Below, one piece after another: positions 1 to 12,100 of a DNA stretch of 64,000 nucleotides. The notes beneath the pieces are model-generated. The model saw only the letters and a program-made list of their open reading frames with translations. It did not search any database and was not told the DNA's origin. The stretch spans positions 31,162,489 to 31,226,488 of the forward strand of contig NC_079481.1 of assembly GCF_026230105.1 (NCBI RefSeq). The letters run 5' to 3'. The DNA comes from Diorhabda sublineata (Eukaryota; Arthropoda; Insecta; Coleoptera; Chrysomelidae). How positions within the stretch are numbered: the first letter of the stretch is position 1; each line of letters starts with the position of its first letter. The translations under genes and the position numbers were made by a program.

Positions 1-721
1 AATATGCAAGTGAGCGCAGACTTTGTTATAATGTAAAATTATACAGGGTTATTAGTTTCTAAAGACCTGTTTTGCTAAAAGGTAGTTGGTAGTAGTAGTC
101 ATGCTAGGTACTGCCGGTATTAAAATTTAAGAACACGAATGAGAATAAAACAACAAGAATTTCAAATATTCACCAGAAAGAATCTATCATATCAAATTTC
201 TTATTTTTTTTTTAGAAATATCAATCTTTAAAAACAAGTTTTATTGATATTATGAACAATTGGATTTCTAACACGTGTGATTTAATTGAAATTCCACAAT
301 AGAATTCGTTAATAAAAAATTGTTATAGTGTACTAAATACAGGCATTAAATTATAGTTATAAATTAAAAAAATATTTTAAAACATCAATTAAAGTTTGAA
401 TTCTAATTGAAAAGTTCAATTGTGTTTGCAATTATGCCATGAATATTGTAAATTACCTTTGTAAACTTCGAGTGAGAATATTTACACACAAATGAGGTTA
501 GAATTTCCACAACGATACACTCTAGACTCCGATAGTAAAAATAGTAGGAGAGCTAGTGATAAATTGTCTTATACGTATTTTAACCAATCCCGCAAACTTT
601 AAACGTTGTTTATACCGATAACATATTGATTTTCGAATGAATACTAATAAAAATAATAATAATTTTATGGAATAACTAAATCGCGCCAAAAAAGCAAGTT
701 ACGTATATCACTACTAAATTT

Positions 722-880
722 GACAGAACGAACACAACAGCTGATCGGTCAAGATCATCGAATAATAAGTGAACGAAGGAACACAACAAATGATCGGTTA
801 ATATCATCGAATTAAAAGTGAAGGAAGGAACGCAACAAATGATCGGTTGATATCATCGAATTAAAAATAAGAGTAAGAAG
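722..880. repeat. Short 49-bp tandem repeat, about 3 copies
   Basis: Three diverged copies are recognisable by the block GATCGGT(C/T) followed by ATCATCGAAT, starting at 743, 792 and 841, a constant spacing of 49 bp. There is no sign of coding. Confidence 0.7.
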
Positions 881-2246
881 TACAACAATAGCTGATGTTT
901 AGGTTATTAGTTATCTTAGCCCTATTTTTTTAAAAAGAAAACCCGCATGTTTCTTTATTTAGGTTATATTAAAATTTACAGTACAAAATGGCGGTTAAAA
1001 CTGCTGGGAAATTATTCAAACATTGAATGTTTGTTTCTTAGTTATTTACTAGCTTTTGTCTACAAATTGTATACAATTTTTTGACGATAAAGCATATTAG
1101 CGCCTATACGTGATCTATATCGTACAAAATTTTACGTTATGAATTCTTCACAAATGAATGTCAGTTTCTCCAAATTGCCACGTAAAGTTGACAGTTAAAC
1201 GTATTCTCGACTTCGCCACGAGATGTCACCATCTATAACCTCTATAAATTGGATATAATTTTATTTGTTTTTTTCATATGGTTTATTAACCTTTACTTCT
1301 TGGTTGTTTCTTTTCACCCTGTACAAATATTTGGCAGACGATTTTTTAGAAACGAAATTAGTTTCGTTACATTTCGTTAAACACCTGTTTGTTGTGAGTC
1401 AGACGTACTAAAATATAAACTAATTATTTTCGGAAATATTTCATTTTGATACTTCCTGAACAACTTAGTTGAAATTATAATATTGATCTTGGCATTAAGT
1501 ATTCATTAACATACTATTTTTAATTTACAATATATGCGATGAAACCAAAGAAATCGCTTACTATCTCAATATTCTTTCAGGATGTTCAAAGAAATCATAA
1601 CAATTCGAGAAACATTGTATAATGTGTATAATCGATAATAATCTCATTTATAAACACGATTTTTAAAAAAAATGCAGTTAAGTGCTTAGATACACAATAT
1701 TTTATAGTTATAAATAGTACTTAATAAACATTATTTGAAAAAACATTATTGATATGTACGTCATGACAACGTTGTCAGACTTTCCAAATAATTTGATACA
1801 CAAAAGTAACGAGGAAACCAAAACATCAAAATGGCGACTTGTATACAAAATAATGAATTTCTTCTTTAATTTAACCACGCTCTGTATGTAGATACGTAAT
1901 TCTACTATTCCCACTAGTATTATTTTTTCTTATTTTATAATGAATAGTTCAATGCTATCAACAAAACTTGTCTCTCGCGCAAAAAAAATCTAATAGTATG
2001 TAATATTTGGTTGAACGAACTTCACCGACCGGCCGGCATCCCAATCTTAACGAATGTTGTATCGTATTCTGTAAATGAGGTCAAGGAAGGTTGTTACGTC
2101 ATCGGGCGAAACGAGGTGCTGCCGATTTGGTATAATCCGTTAAGCAAAATTACAAATTATATTTTCGATCCACGGAGAAAGTAAAATTTTTTGTCCTTCA
2201 AGTTTTGTCTTATTCGTAGATTAGACTTTTATAAAAGTTATATATA

Positions 2247-2447
2247 GTCCGGGAGCCAGCAAAAAAATTTATATAATAAAGCCTAGTGAATATCAGCTAC
2301 GGCACGGTGGGTGGGATGAGTAAAAGAAATTTAGTCAATTCCTTTCATTTTTTTTTATATATCACAGCAGTATATTAACAATCAGCTTACAAATTTTCAA
2401 TTGAGAGGAAATTACTGAATTACCAAATTTTCACCTAGCTCCCGGAC
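2247..2447. mobile_element. MITE-like element with 13-bp terminal inverted repeats
   Basis: The left end reads GTCCGGGAGCCAG (2247-2259) and the right end is its inverted copy with one mismatch (2435-2447). Both ends are flanked directly by TA (2245-2246 and 2448-2449), as expected for the TA target duplication of Tc1/mariner-type elements. The 201-bp interior is AT-rich and has no plausible reading frame. I infer a non-autonomous miniature element. The family was not identified, and no second copy was found in this window. Confidence 0.55.
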
Positions 2448-5324
2448 TAATAGTATTAGTTTTTCTCAAGGCGATTTCTCTATTATGTAAATGTATACGT
2501 TTATTTAAAGCAATTAGAGTTTGTTGGGCAATAAGATTATTTCTCATCTGAGTATAAATCATACAAAGTAGCCCAACGAAAAAGTAAAAAAAGATATAAC
2601 CCAAACAATAATTAAAAAAAAAGGACATGCATAGGATACATCAAGTACCCAGAGACACAGAAGTTTTAGAAGTCGGCTCGTAAATATTAATTGTTGTGAT
2701 TTATTTTTTGTTATCCATTTTGTAATATTTTGGTTAGGTTATTTTACACAGACCTGGAAGTATCTATTCGTTGACGAGTTCCTGATGTCCAGGAATGATG
2801 TTGAACCACAATGTTTCCATTTCCAATTTATAATTAAACGGTTAAGTCTGATTCGTTTCTTCTTTCTTCTAAGATACTAATTGAATAACTAAATTATATA
2901 TTTCACATTTCATCGTACATATAGACTTTTACCGTAGACGTGTCGAATTTATGTTTTCCTAATAATCATCTGTTTTACAACCTCTTCTTATTAGGGGATG
3001 ATTTTTGCCTTTATTTACAATTAAGATAATAAAAGTAAGTATTTGTTTAGAAACCGAACGTGTATGTTACGTAAAGAAAATTCGTTATGCTTTCTTCATT
3101 TTATTTTGCAATAATGCATTTAACACACGTCTGCAATAAATAAGAAGAGGAAATAGTTTAGTTAACATCAATTATGATGAAGTTAACTAGATTATTTACA
3201 TAAAAATATTTCCTGTGTATTATGAAATAAAATAGTTTTGCTTTCATCATTCAAAACGTTTTATGAAAACATATCTTTTCGCATCGAAACATTTCAGAAA
3301 ATTAGCAATTCTCCAACACCCGTACTACTATGCACATACACTGCATCAAATTTTAGAAAGATTGTAGTCAAAAGTATTCAGAATTCTCGAAAATGTCTTA
3401 TGATATATATGTACACAACAACGTTATTTCACGTGACCTTCAAATTAAATCAGTCGAAGAAGAAACATATCACCGATTGCAGATTTTTTTTTCTGCGTTC
3501 CTGATATCCCACTAGTGCGCTCGAGTAAAAACTACTCCTACTACTTTCAGAACAGACTCTGTATGTGTGAAGAGTAAACACCACAGTTTGCACAACGCTG
3601 TATATTTCTCAATAATATTAGAGAAATTGGAGTATTTTGATTTTTTAATAATTATAAAATGAGATGCACTCTGCCAACGTCCATTGTTTTCGCCGTAGAC
3701 GTAGCTGCACGCCTGGTAGGATCGGCCCTGATTACGATTTTGATTAAAAATAATAGAAAAAAGTTCTTATCTAAAAATATTCGACATTATTGACATTAGT
3801 ATCAAGTTTATAACAATGTAGATATGTATGTACGTGAGACATACGACATTTAAACGTTCAAGGTCGTATATTTGATATAAAAACACTTCCTAATGACATA
3901 TATACGAGAAAGATACATTTTCATAAAATAGCGAATTCAGCTGAGTTGAATTTTATACTCGTATTAAATATACATACATTCCTACAAACATTTTATCAAA
4001 CTAACCTTGATTTTCGAATTCCTGACAACGTATCAAATTATTAGAGAAAAATAATTATGTGGAAAGAAATTGAAAAATATGTAAAAATGATATAGAAAAT
4101 TATATTAAACCCAGAAATGGAAAGATACTAAAATGACAACAAATGTCAACAAAACAAATGGATTTGTATTAAGACGACATAAAAGAACGAGAAAAATTCT
4201 ACATTGCAACTAGATTCCACACGTTGAATTACGAATTCAAGTTTATATTTCTGGCTAAACGTTAACGTAAAAAATAATTTTGTCTCCTGATACCATATTA
4301 GATCAATTTGTATAAATTCTAACCTAATTTTTTATCATTCATACATTCGTAAGTTTATATTGACATAATTTGGGTCGATACATAGAATTTTTATCTTATC
4401 TTTTTTTTTGTAGACAATTTATTTTTATCATTTAAACTTTTGTAAATATACCGAACAGCTGATTTAATGAATTTAGTAATTTCCTCGGTCTTACGTGTAT
4501 TGATCTCATCAGATTCAAATGATAAAACTTTCTTCTTTATCCAAACTAATGCAATCCAAATTTACTTAATATAAAGGACATGAAGTAATTTTTTAGTGTC
4601 TCCTCATGTCTTGTTATTATTTCATTATATATTATTTTTTATATAAAGTTTGTATTTTTGATATATCTTTGAATAAAACTGCTGCTTCAATTTAATAAAT
4701 AAACATTGTAAAGTAATTTAGAAATCTTCAATTTCAATGTATTGTTTGTTCTATATCTAATTAAATCATATTTATTTTTGTGCTGTTGATTCAAAAAACA
4801 TCGGCAACAATGTTTTTACGACCAATTATAGGTCTCCCAGCCTTAATTTCAGTGGTTATGGTGTAGTACAAAGTAAGAAAAAGAACTTAGCATCGACCCA
4901 TGGAACTATATAACGAAAATTTCCATTTAAATAGAGATGTTATCGATTTTTTGGAAGCCATATTTCTAAACACGTTTTTTTTTATAGTAAATGTACTAAT
5001 TTATTTTTCATAATAATAATTAGTAAGAATATTATAATTTCAAAATGTCATATATGTGAACAATTACGAGATAAAAACATCGAATTAATTGAATAAAATT
5101 AGACAGGTATTGGTGAGTGTTTTTATTTTTAAATACAGATTCAAATCTCTTTAAAGATTTTATTATTTTCCACCCACTTATCTATTTGTCATATGTACAT
5201 ATAAAATTGGCAAATGTACATCGTAACCATTTGAACACGAGAATAATTTTTTATACGTTAATATTTATTATATGTACATATATACATAAATCAATTAATA
5301 GATGTGTTTTAATTGAAGAGTTAC

Positions 5325-5532
5325 CTTTTCGTCTGCCGAAAGGTCCCAAAAAGGCATTATTTTTCCCAACTATATTATCATCAATATATTTTATTAACTT
5401 GGCCACATCCTCATTCTTTTTAGGTACACCAACACTTTTTTGTTTTTGAAATCGAAACGGATAATCTTCGGGAAATGCATACAAACGTCTATTTCCATAA
5501 GATTTTCTAATTGTTGTAGTGGTCGATGTCAT
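5325..5532 (-). CDS. Putative first coding exon, class-V aminotransferase-like protein
   Basis: The exon starts at an ATG (5532) with an in-frame TAA 15 bases upstream. It runs 69 codons and ends at a good donor (AAAAG|gtaact) after one base of the next codon. The last 25 residues, ending KNNAFLGPFGRRK, resemble from memory the start of eukaryotic cysteine-desulfurase-like, PLP-fold proteins in which a conserved YCDYTASG block follows directly. The PLP-lysine region and the rest of the protein are not present: I could not find the next exon between 5,250 and 1. Either the gene has a first intron longer than 5 kb and continues beyond the window, or this is an orphan exon. The family assignment is tentative. 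Confidence 0.45.
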
Positions 5533-7042
5533 TTTTTCATTTTATATGGCACTAATGAATCTTTATGACAAATTTTCAATTTTAAACACTACGCGACCGG
5601 GCTTTTTACAACTTCTATTTCCCCGCCGCACTCTATTTCGCGAGACTTAGTGACTATCTAACTAATTTTTGCTGTCCGATTCAGTATTTGTTTCATATGC
5701 TGACATTACCTCAGCAGGAACAAATCGATTCCTGCAACGGAGGTATCCGAACTTGCAAACGAGCTAAATAAGCGAATCTACTTTTATTACATATAGGCAA
5801 CATACATTATTTATACTTACTACTATCTAGATAACTTACTTTACATTCAACACCCGCAACATCTTTTAAAACAAGTTTGATATAAATTTAATAATAGAAA
5901 GATATCTGTAACATTTACAGATTTCGTCTACTTTTATTCAATAGTTGAGCTTTTGCTTAACAGAGTGCAGCAGATCATTTAAAACGTTACTTATAATTAT
6001 CGCTAATATCTACATATATAAATATCAAATTTTTCAAAATTACAATTTAATTTACGCGTTTCAACTAATTTTATTTATACAAAACTGAATATAATAAAAT
6101 TTCGATCTACCAATTCCGGAAATGTATGATAGTAATTTTGTCATTTTTATGTTGGTATAAAAATGTCAGTTTTAATGAAAAACTTTATCGAGAAATAATT
6201 ATTTAAATCCCTTGAACAATTTTATTTAGCATCAAGAAATGTGTTAATTCCTATTTTAAATTTATTAAAATTGTAAATATATTATTCTAAAAATCAATGA
6301 TTAGACATTCAACGACTAGCCGAGTTCTCCGATGTTACACGACCTTCCCAATTTTCAACGATCGTTCACGTCTTGCTGTCGCTGTCAGTGCCCTTTACAA
6401 ACAACAGCGAGTAAGTTACTTTTTCTAAAAAAATTGCAACAATCTTATCGGAGCACTCTCATTATTAATAAGTTTTTTTTATACTCGCAACAACTTAACT
6501 TCTTGGGGTAAGTGATTCGATATATTCATTTTAGTTATTAGATTTGTTCTAAACCGTTCTAGAAGATTTGTACCATGCATTTTTTACATTGCCCATTATG
6601 CGTCATGTCTATTCTCTGAAAATAATAGTTTCTGCTAATTTTTTTATTTGATCAAGAATTAGTTCCACAAGTGATTGTTTGAATTGCGTTTATCCACGAA
6701 ATACGATAATTTTAAGTAGTTTTTCGAGATATTGTTTGGGTTTTTGTCAGATAAACATGTCAGCTTGTTCAAATAAATAGTTTATAATCGCTTCCTGATT
6801 CTCTTAGATAAATTATACATTAACCTAATCGAAATTACTGAACGTTGATTTGATAAAACTCTTTATTAAAGTTCTATACAGTTTGAAATTTATGGTTAAA
6901 ATGTCGTAGACGTCATCTACAACATAAGTGGGCAATTCGAGAAACAAAGTGTTTTTCCTCTAACTTCAGGTCATAAATTGCTTGGCATTGTAAGGACCTT
7001 GACTAGATAGGTGTACGTCTGTAGTGTTGATTTTAAACTTAC
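5533..7042. other. Intergenic region between the 5.5-kb and 7.1-kb exons
   Basis: This is AT-rich sequence with a GC-richer stretch at about 5,585-5,650, just upstream of the minus-strand ATG at 5532, which could be its promoter. A second GC-richer stretch at 6,310-6,410 ends in a strong donor and is listed separately. Nothing else is supportable. Confidence 0.4.
6310..6410 (+). other. Candidate non-coding first exon of NAT1
   Basis: A locally GC-richer stretch ends exactly at a consensus donor (AACAGCGA|gtaagt, intron from 6411). About 2.7 kb downstream the first coding exon of NAT1 has a good acceptor (tttgttccag, exon from 9106), so a leader exon must exist upstream. This is the best candidate I see, but transcript evidence is absent. 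Confidence 0.3.
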
Positions 7043-7162
7043 GGTCAATCCACGGTCGGTGACCCTGGGATGTATGCCTTTGTTCATCAGCCGAATCGTA
7101 CCCGTCTCACCTGTAGACATTCCCGGAATGTACAAAAATGTTTGAAACGTATCGATTTGCGT
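7043..7162 (-). CDS. Isolated candidate exon of unknown protein
   Basis: This is a 120-bp open stretch (40 codons, phase 0 at both ends). It is bounded by an acceptor (gttttttatag before ACGCAAATC) and a consensus donor (GGATTGACC|gtaagttt), and it is clearly GC-richer than its surroundings. The predicted peptide contains YIPGMSTGETGTIRLMNKG and then HPRVTDRGLT. I do not recognise the family. No partner exon was identified: the 5.5-kb exon downstream on the same strand has its own ATG and an in-frame upstream stop, so it is not an obvious continuation. It could be an internal exon of a gene with very long introns, or chance. Confidence 0.35.
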
Positions 7163-9105
7163 CTATAAAAAACTTTTTATAACAAAGACAACACAGATAT
7201 ATCAACTTTATTTGTAATTACTATAATATGGTGGCTATATGAATTTAACTTTTTGAATTATTCTACTTAGTATTGATGTTCCAAAATATATCAAAATTAC
7301 AGCAAGTGATCAAACTTAGTATTTTATCAAAAATCTCATACAGATTTTCATAATTTAGCAATTAATAATTAGAATTGTTTCCAAATTTTAATTGCGTTGT
7401 TGATTGTATTAAATGACGAAATTTGCTGATACCAAATATGCAATTTACTTAATGTAAATGGAAGAGGAGATATATGTTTCAAAGCAGAAGGATACTAGAC
7501 ACAGCAGTATCTCTAATATATATTGTCCTGTCTCTGGAATCAAATTAAATATAGATCAATTTAGATTCAAAAGAATACGATCAAAAAACTAACTTAATGA
7601 GCGAATTTTTGCTGATCTAAAAGTACCCCATTTTCTGAAATTAAATTGAAAGGGTTACTGTTTAAAACTTAGGTTATGGATCGTCCAATTGGATATTTTT
7701 ATGGCAAATAGTCCTTGAAATGATGAGTCTATGTATGAAATTTCAAATTGCGGAGATAAATAGGTTTTGAGAAATTAGTTATTGAAAATGAGTGTTTTCC
7801 TACTAGATGTAAAAACGCCATTTTGTAGTGTCATGCATGGCGTTTCCAACGTTGCCAATAATTATTTAGTTTAGTAGTTAGTCATATGAATAAATTACAT
7901 AAGTAAGATACAATATGATAGAAACAGCTGGTAGTTTGACTCAAAAGGTTAATTTTTTAAATTACATTTTCACCTTGAAATCGTAGTGCAATTATTTTTG
8001 TTATTCACACTATTTTCTGAAGGTGGTTACAGATCTCAAAGGAGAAGCAATTATATTCAGTTATGAAGGAAATAACCTTCCAGGTTACGTAACAAATGAT
8101 TAATAATACAATTAGTATTGAATGTTACATACCAAAGTTTTTATTGAATTTTACTTTTATCAATATATCTATATATTTGTTATTAAATTTTATTATTAGC
8201 TATCAAATTGCAGTGCATTTTATGGACCAATATAATAATTCAATAGTACTTGATAGGTTTTTTTACGATACCCTTTGAATTTTTCTTGGGTTTCATTGAC
8301 ATATAACTATACTTTTTGATACTCTCAAATTATCCTGAATAAAAGTCTCGGTAGATTTAATTTACCTAGATACAAAAACTTCAGTAACTATATCCGCACT
8401 TGAAAACCGTGGATAATAAACTACTGTTATTGACCCCTAACATTATTTCTTCGGAGCCTTCCAATTTATAAAATAGAGTCAATAAGACTGACAACGCACC
8501 AGAATAATACGTGCAACTGATGTCTGAAGCATTAGAAATATTCCGATGAATGGAAAAGATACTTTTTCAAAGAAAGGAGTGTTTGCGAACGGTCTCTCTG
8601 TGTTCATGAGCCACATCTACCTGTCGAGTAGGTCTTGTATATACTGCTCTGAGTGAGATTATACTGGACAGCTCCGAAAAGCATCTTTCTTATATTCTTC
8701 AAGCGGTAGTAGTAATTTCTGGTCAACTTTGAGTCGCCAATAAATCGAATTGTTTTCTTTATTATTGTGTCGACCATAATCAGATTAGAACCTGTTCCGA
8801 AGCATAAATCTTTTTGGTATTAAAATTTTTGTGTTTAGATAATTCGACTAAGTGATTTTGGTAAGGTATTAGTCCCAAGCGAATTTACTGTATAGAATAA
8901 ATGATACTGTCCATACAGTTTTTGATGTACGAGGTTCGTTCGAAAAATTTCGGGCCTTTTGTTTGTTCAATTTCTGTTTAAATGAGTTGAAACGTGTCAA
9001 ATTTGTGCAAATAATAATTTTGTCGTTTTTTAAAAGAAAATAGAAGCTTTATTTTGATAATTTACTATAAAAATAAAATAGAAAAATAATAAAACTTTGT
9101 TCCAG
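7163..9105. other. AT-rich region upstream of NAT1
   Basis: No coding signal is supportable here. The stretch around 8,927-8,960 (TACGAGGTTCGTTCGAAAAA) looks like the terminal sequence of mariner-type elements, but no matching second end was found. The region probably belongs to the first, non-coding intron of NAT1. Confidence 0.35.
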
Positions 9106-9132
9106 CATAGAGAACTGGATATAGGGGAAATA

Positions 9133-9141
9133 TAGAGTGTG
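9133..9141 (+). promoter_or_regulatory. In-frame stop TAG and GTG start codon of NAT1
   Basis: The reading frame is TAG (9133-9135), AGT, GTG (9139-9141), with A at -3 of the GTG. The exon begins at about 9106 behind a good acceptor, so the TAG closes the frame for any upstream ATG. Exclusive GUG initiation of DAP5/NAT1 is established in mammals and reported as conserved in flies; this locus shows the same arrangement. Confidence 0.8.
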
Positions 9142-12100
9142 CAGAGAAAAGGAGTAATTCAACTGAGAGCAAGTTTATCCACCACAACGGAGAGCCCCAG
9201 GCAGACGGGGCCACAAGCTCGTGTTTCGGTGAAGGACAACGCTCCTTCCACCAAGCGACGCTGGGTCCCACCTTCTACACTGAGACATCAAGATGCCCTT
9301 ACGCCAGAATCACGTAACGACCTGGTGTTCCGCAAAGTCCGCGGCATTCTCAATAAACTCACACCAGAGAAGTTTAAGAAGCTGAGCGATGATTTGTTGC
9401 GTATAGAACTACAATCGAATGTCATCTTGAGGGGTGTCATCTTTCTCATATTCGAGAAGGCCCTCGACGAACCGAAATACTCGTCTATGTATGCGCAGTT
9501 GTGCAAACGACTGTCAGAAGAGGCACCTAATTTCGAATCCCCCAATCAACCCACCACCTTCAGAGTTCTCTTACTTAATAAGTGTAAACTTGAATTCGAA
9601 AACCGAGCGGCCGCCCTCGAAAACAATGGCGCTTCGTACGCAGCCGGTTTTGGCGGGGCGAATTCCGAAGAGGAGGAAGAGAGAAGGCAGATCGCCAAAA
9701 GGAAAATGCTCGGCAACATCAAGTTCATCGGCGAATTGGGAAAATTGGAAATACTATCGGAAAATATATTACACCTTTGCATCAAAGAGTTATTGGTTAG
9801 ACGTGGCGACGATTTTTCCGAGGACCTCGAATGCCTCTGTCAAATTTTGCGGACCTGCGGCCGCATCTTGGACACCAACAAGGGTTTGTATTATTCAAAT
9901 TGTCATTATAATTGATTTATATCTAAATGCATCGCTACTAACTACATAGTTTCCTTGTTTGGTGCTTTATTTTTTTTCCTCTTCCTTCTGCTTGCTATTA
10001 TATTCTTCTTTTGGTGAAACATTTTTTGGTAAAGGAATATTAAATCTAAGTGTCCATCCTCTTTGTCCACATTTTCTTCGATGGTCTCAATAACTGGCGA
10101 AGAGTGCATGATACTAAATGCAGCAATTCCGGAGGAGCAGAAATGATTGGTTCCAGGTTATTTGAAACTTCAATCTATGGCATCTTTGTCAATCCCCATC
10201 CAATAGCAGGAATCTCTCCCCTACTCCTGAAACGCTTTCCGGAGTTGCTTCAAGGTATTTGAATACATTTTTTTTGTTTCTATTTTCATTCCAGTTCTAT
10301 TAGGATCGTATGACAGATATCTGTGTTTCTTTTCTTAGGGCTCCTCTTCAATCTTTCAAATTATTCTGAAATCCTTTTCTTAATGTCTGTTGTTTCGCTA
10401 TATAAAAAGCTTCTATAAGTTAATTATTGATCCCCTCGTTTTATTGAGGTTCTAATATAACATTTTTATGCCCCTTTATACCCATAGGTAAAAACCTCAT
10501 GAACCAATACTTTGAAAGAATGAAAATGTTGGCCGAAAGTCAAGATTTACAACCGAGAATCAGATTCATGTTGAAAGACGTGATCGATTTAAGAGACAAT
10601 GGATGGGTGCCGCGAAAGGCAGTCATTGTTGAAGGTCCTATGCCTATAAATCACATTAAACCAGCGGAGGACGATCGTCCTGTCGGTTTTAGAAGAGACC
10701 GTAACCACGATAGAGACCAAGATAGACCAAATATACCAGATTTATTCCGTCATCCGATGAAGACCAGGTCTGGTCTCGATGACATGCTTATGGGTAAGTT
10801 GAAAACGATTTTTGAGACCTTTTTGATTCATTTTGATTTTTCTTTATCAAATTAGAAATGGAAATCGAAATAGTGCAAAGGTTTTTATATTATGCAGTTT
10901 TCAATATTATTTTAATATCATTTTGGTTATAAGTTATTTTAAGGAACTGTCATTAATTTTAGATAATAATATACTGTCTTAATTTTTTTGTTTTATATAT
11001 ATATATACTACAATAATTTGAGATATTAACTACAAAAATAATGTAAAGAGTCTCCCAAAATTGATGCCAGATTTAGAATTTACTGTTATTTTTGTAGTAG
11101 AGGACAGTTTGACAAATATTTCAAAGAAATATTAATCCACTTTGTGGATTAAAACTTGATACAATAGAAATACCCTGAAATATCTGTTTGGTTCATTTGA
11201 ACTACTGCCAATACTAATAATTTAGCTAGACTGAATGATTTGGAGACATTAAGGATAATGCTTGTCCAAAAACAAGCCTTTCAAACAAATATTAATCCAC
11301 TTTGTTATTTGACATTTTTTCTTCGATTTCTGTCTTTTCCAAATATTATTAAAGCAGTGATTTTTGATTCTTTAATCATTTTGTATGCCTCAACCTCATT
11401 TTACTGAATCACTAGTAATTTATATTTATTGGAAGATGGATTCAAACTTGATACAATTGAAATATCTGATTGGTTCATTTGAACTACTGCCAATACTAAT
11501 AGATTGAATGATTTGGAGACATCGAGGATAATGTTTGTACAAAAACAAGCCTTTCAAAGAAATATTAATCCACTTTGTAATTCGACATTTTTTCTTCGAT
11601 TTCTGTCTTTTTCAAATATTATTGAAGCAGTGATTTTTGGTTTTTTAACCATTTTATATCCCTCAAATTCATTTTACTGAATCACTAGTAATTTTTATGT
11701 ATTGGAAGATGGATTCAAACTTGATACAATTGAAATATCTGATTGGTTCATTTGAACTACTGCCAATACTAATAGATTGAATGATTTAGAGACATCGAGG
11801 ATAATGTTTGTACAAAAACAAGCCTTTCAAAGAAATATTAATCCACTTTGTAATTCGACATTTTTTCTTCGATTTCTGTCTTTTCCAAATATTATTGAAG
11901 CAGTGATTTTTGGTTTTTTAACCATTTTATATCCCTCAAATTCATTTTACTGAATCACTAGTAATTTTTATGTATTGGAAGATGGATTCAAACTTGATAC
12001 AATTGAAATATCTGATTGGTTCATTTGAACTACTGCCAATACTAATAGATTGAATGATTTGGAGACATCGAGGATAATGTTTGTACAAAAACAAGCCTTT

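Larger units (their letters stand above)
1..5324. other. Left flank, largely non-coding
   Basis: This stretch is AT-rich and no exon chain could be supported in it on either strand. It holds a short 49-bp tandem repeat near 0.7-0.9 kb and a small inverted-repeat element near 2.25-2.45 kb. Two GC-richer patches (about 2,025-2,130 and 3,660-3,725) stand out by composition but gave no convincing exon. If the first exon at 5.3-5.5 kb belongs to a working gene, this region would be part of its first intron. Confidence 0.5.

Noticed and set aside
2025..2130. GC-richer patch with ACGTCATC, possible promoter
   Set aside because: No associated gene start could be identified on either side, so a promoter call is not supported.
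3660..3725. GC-richer patch that could be a small exon on either strand
   Set aside because: No acceptor/donor pair gave a frame with recognisable protein, and no partner exon was found.
9065..9949. Several open frames on both strands overlapping the first NAT1 coding exon (68, 79, 85 and 171 codons)
   Set aside because: They are shadows of the conserved MIF4G-coding exon in other frames; only the 9139 frame matches a known family.
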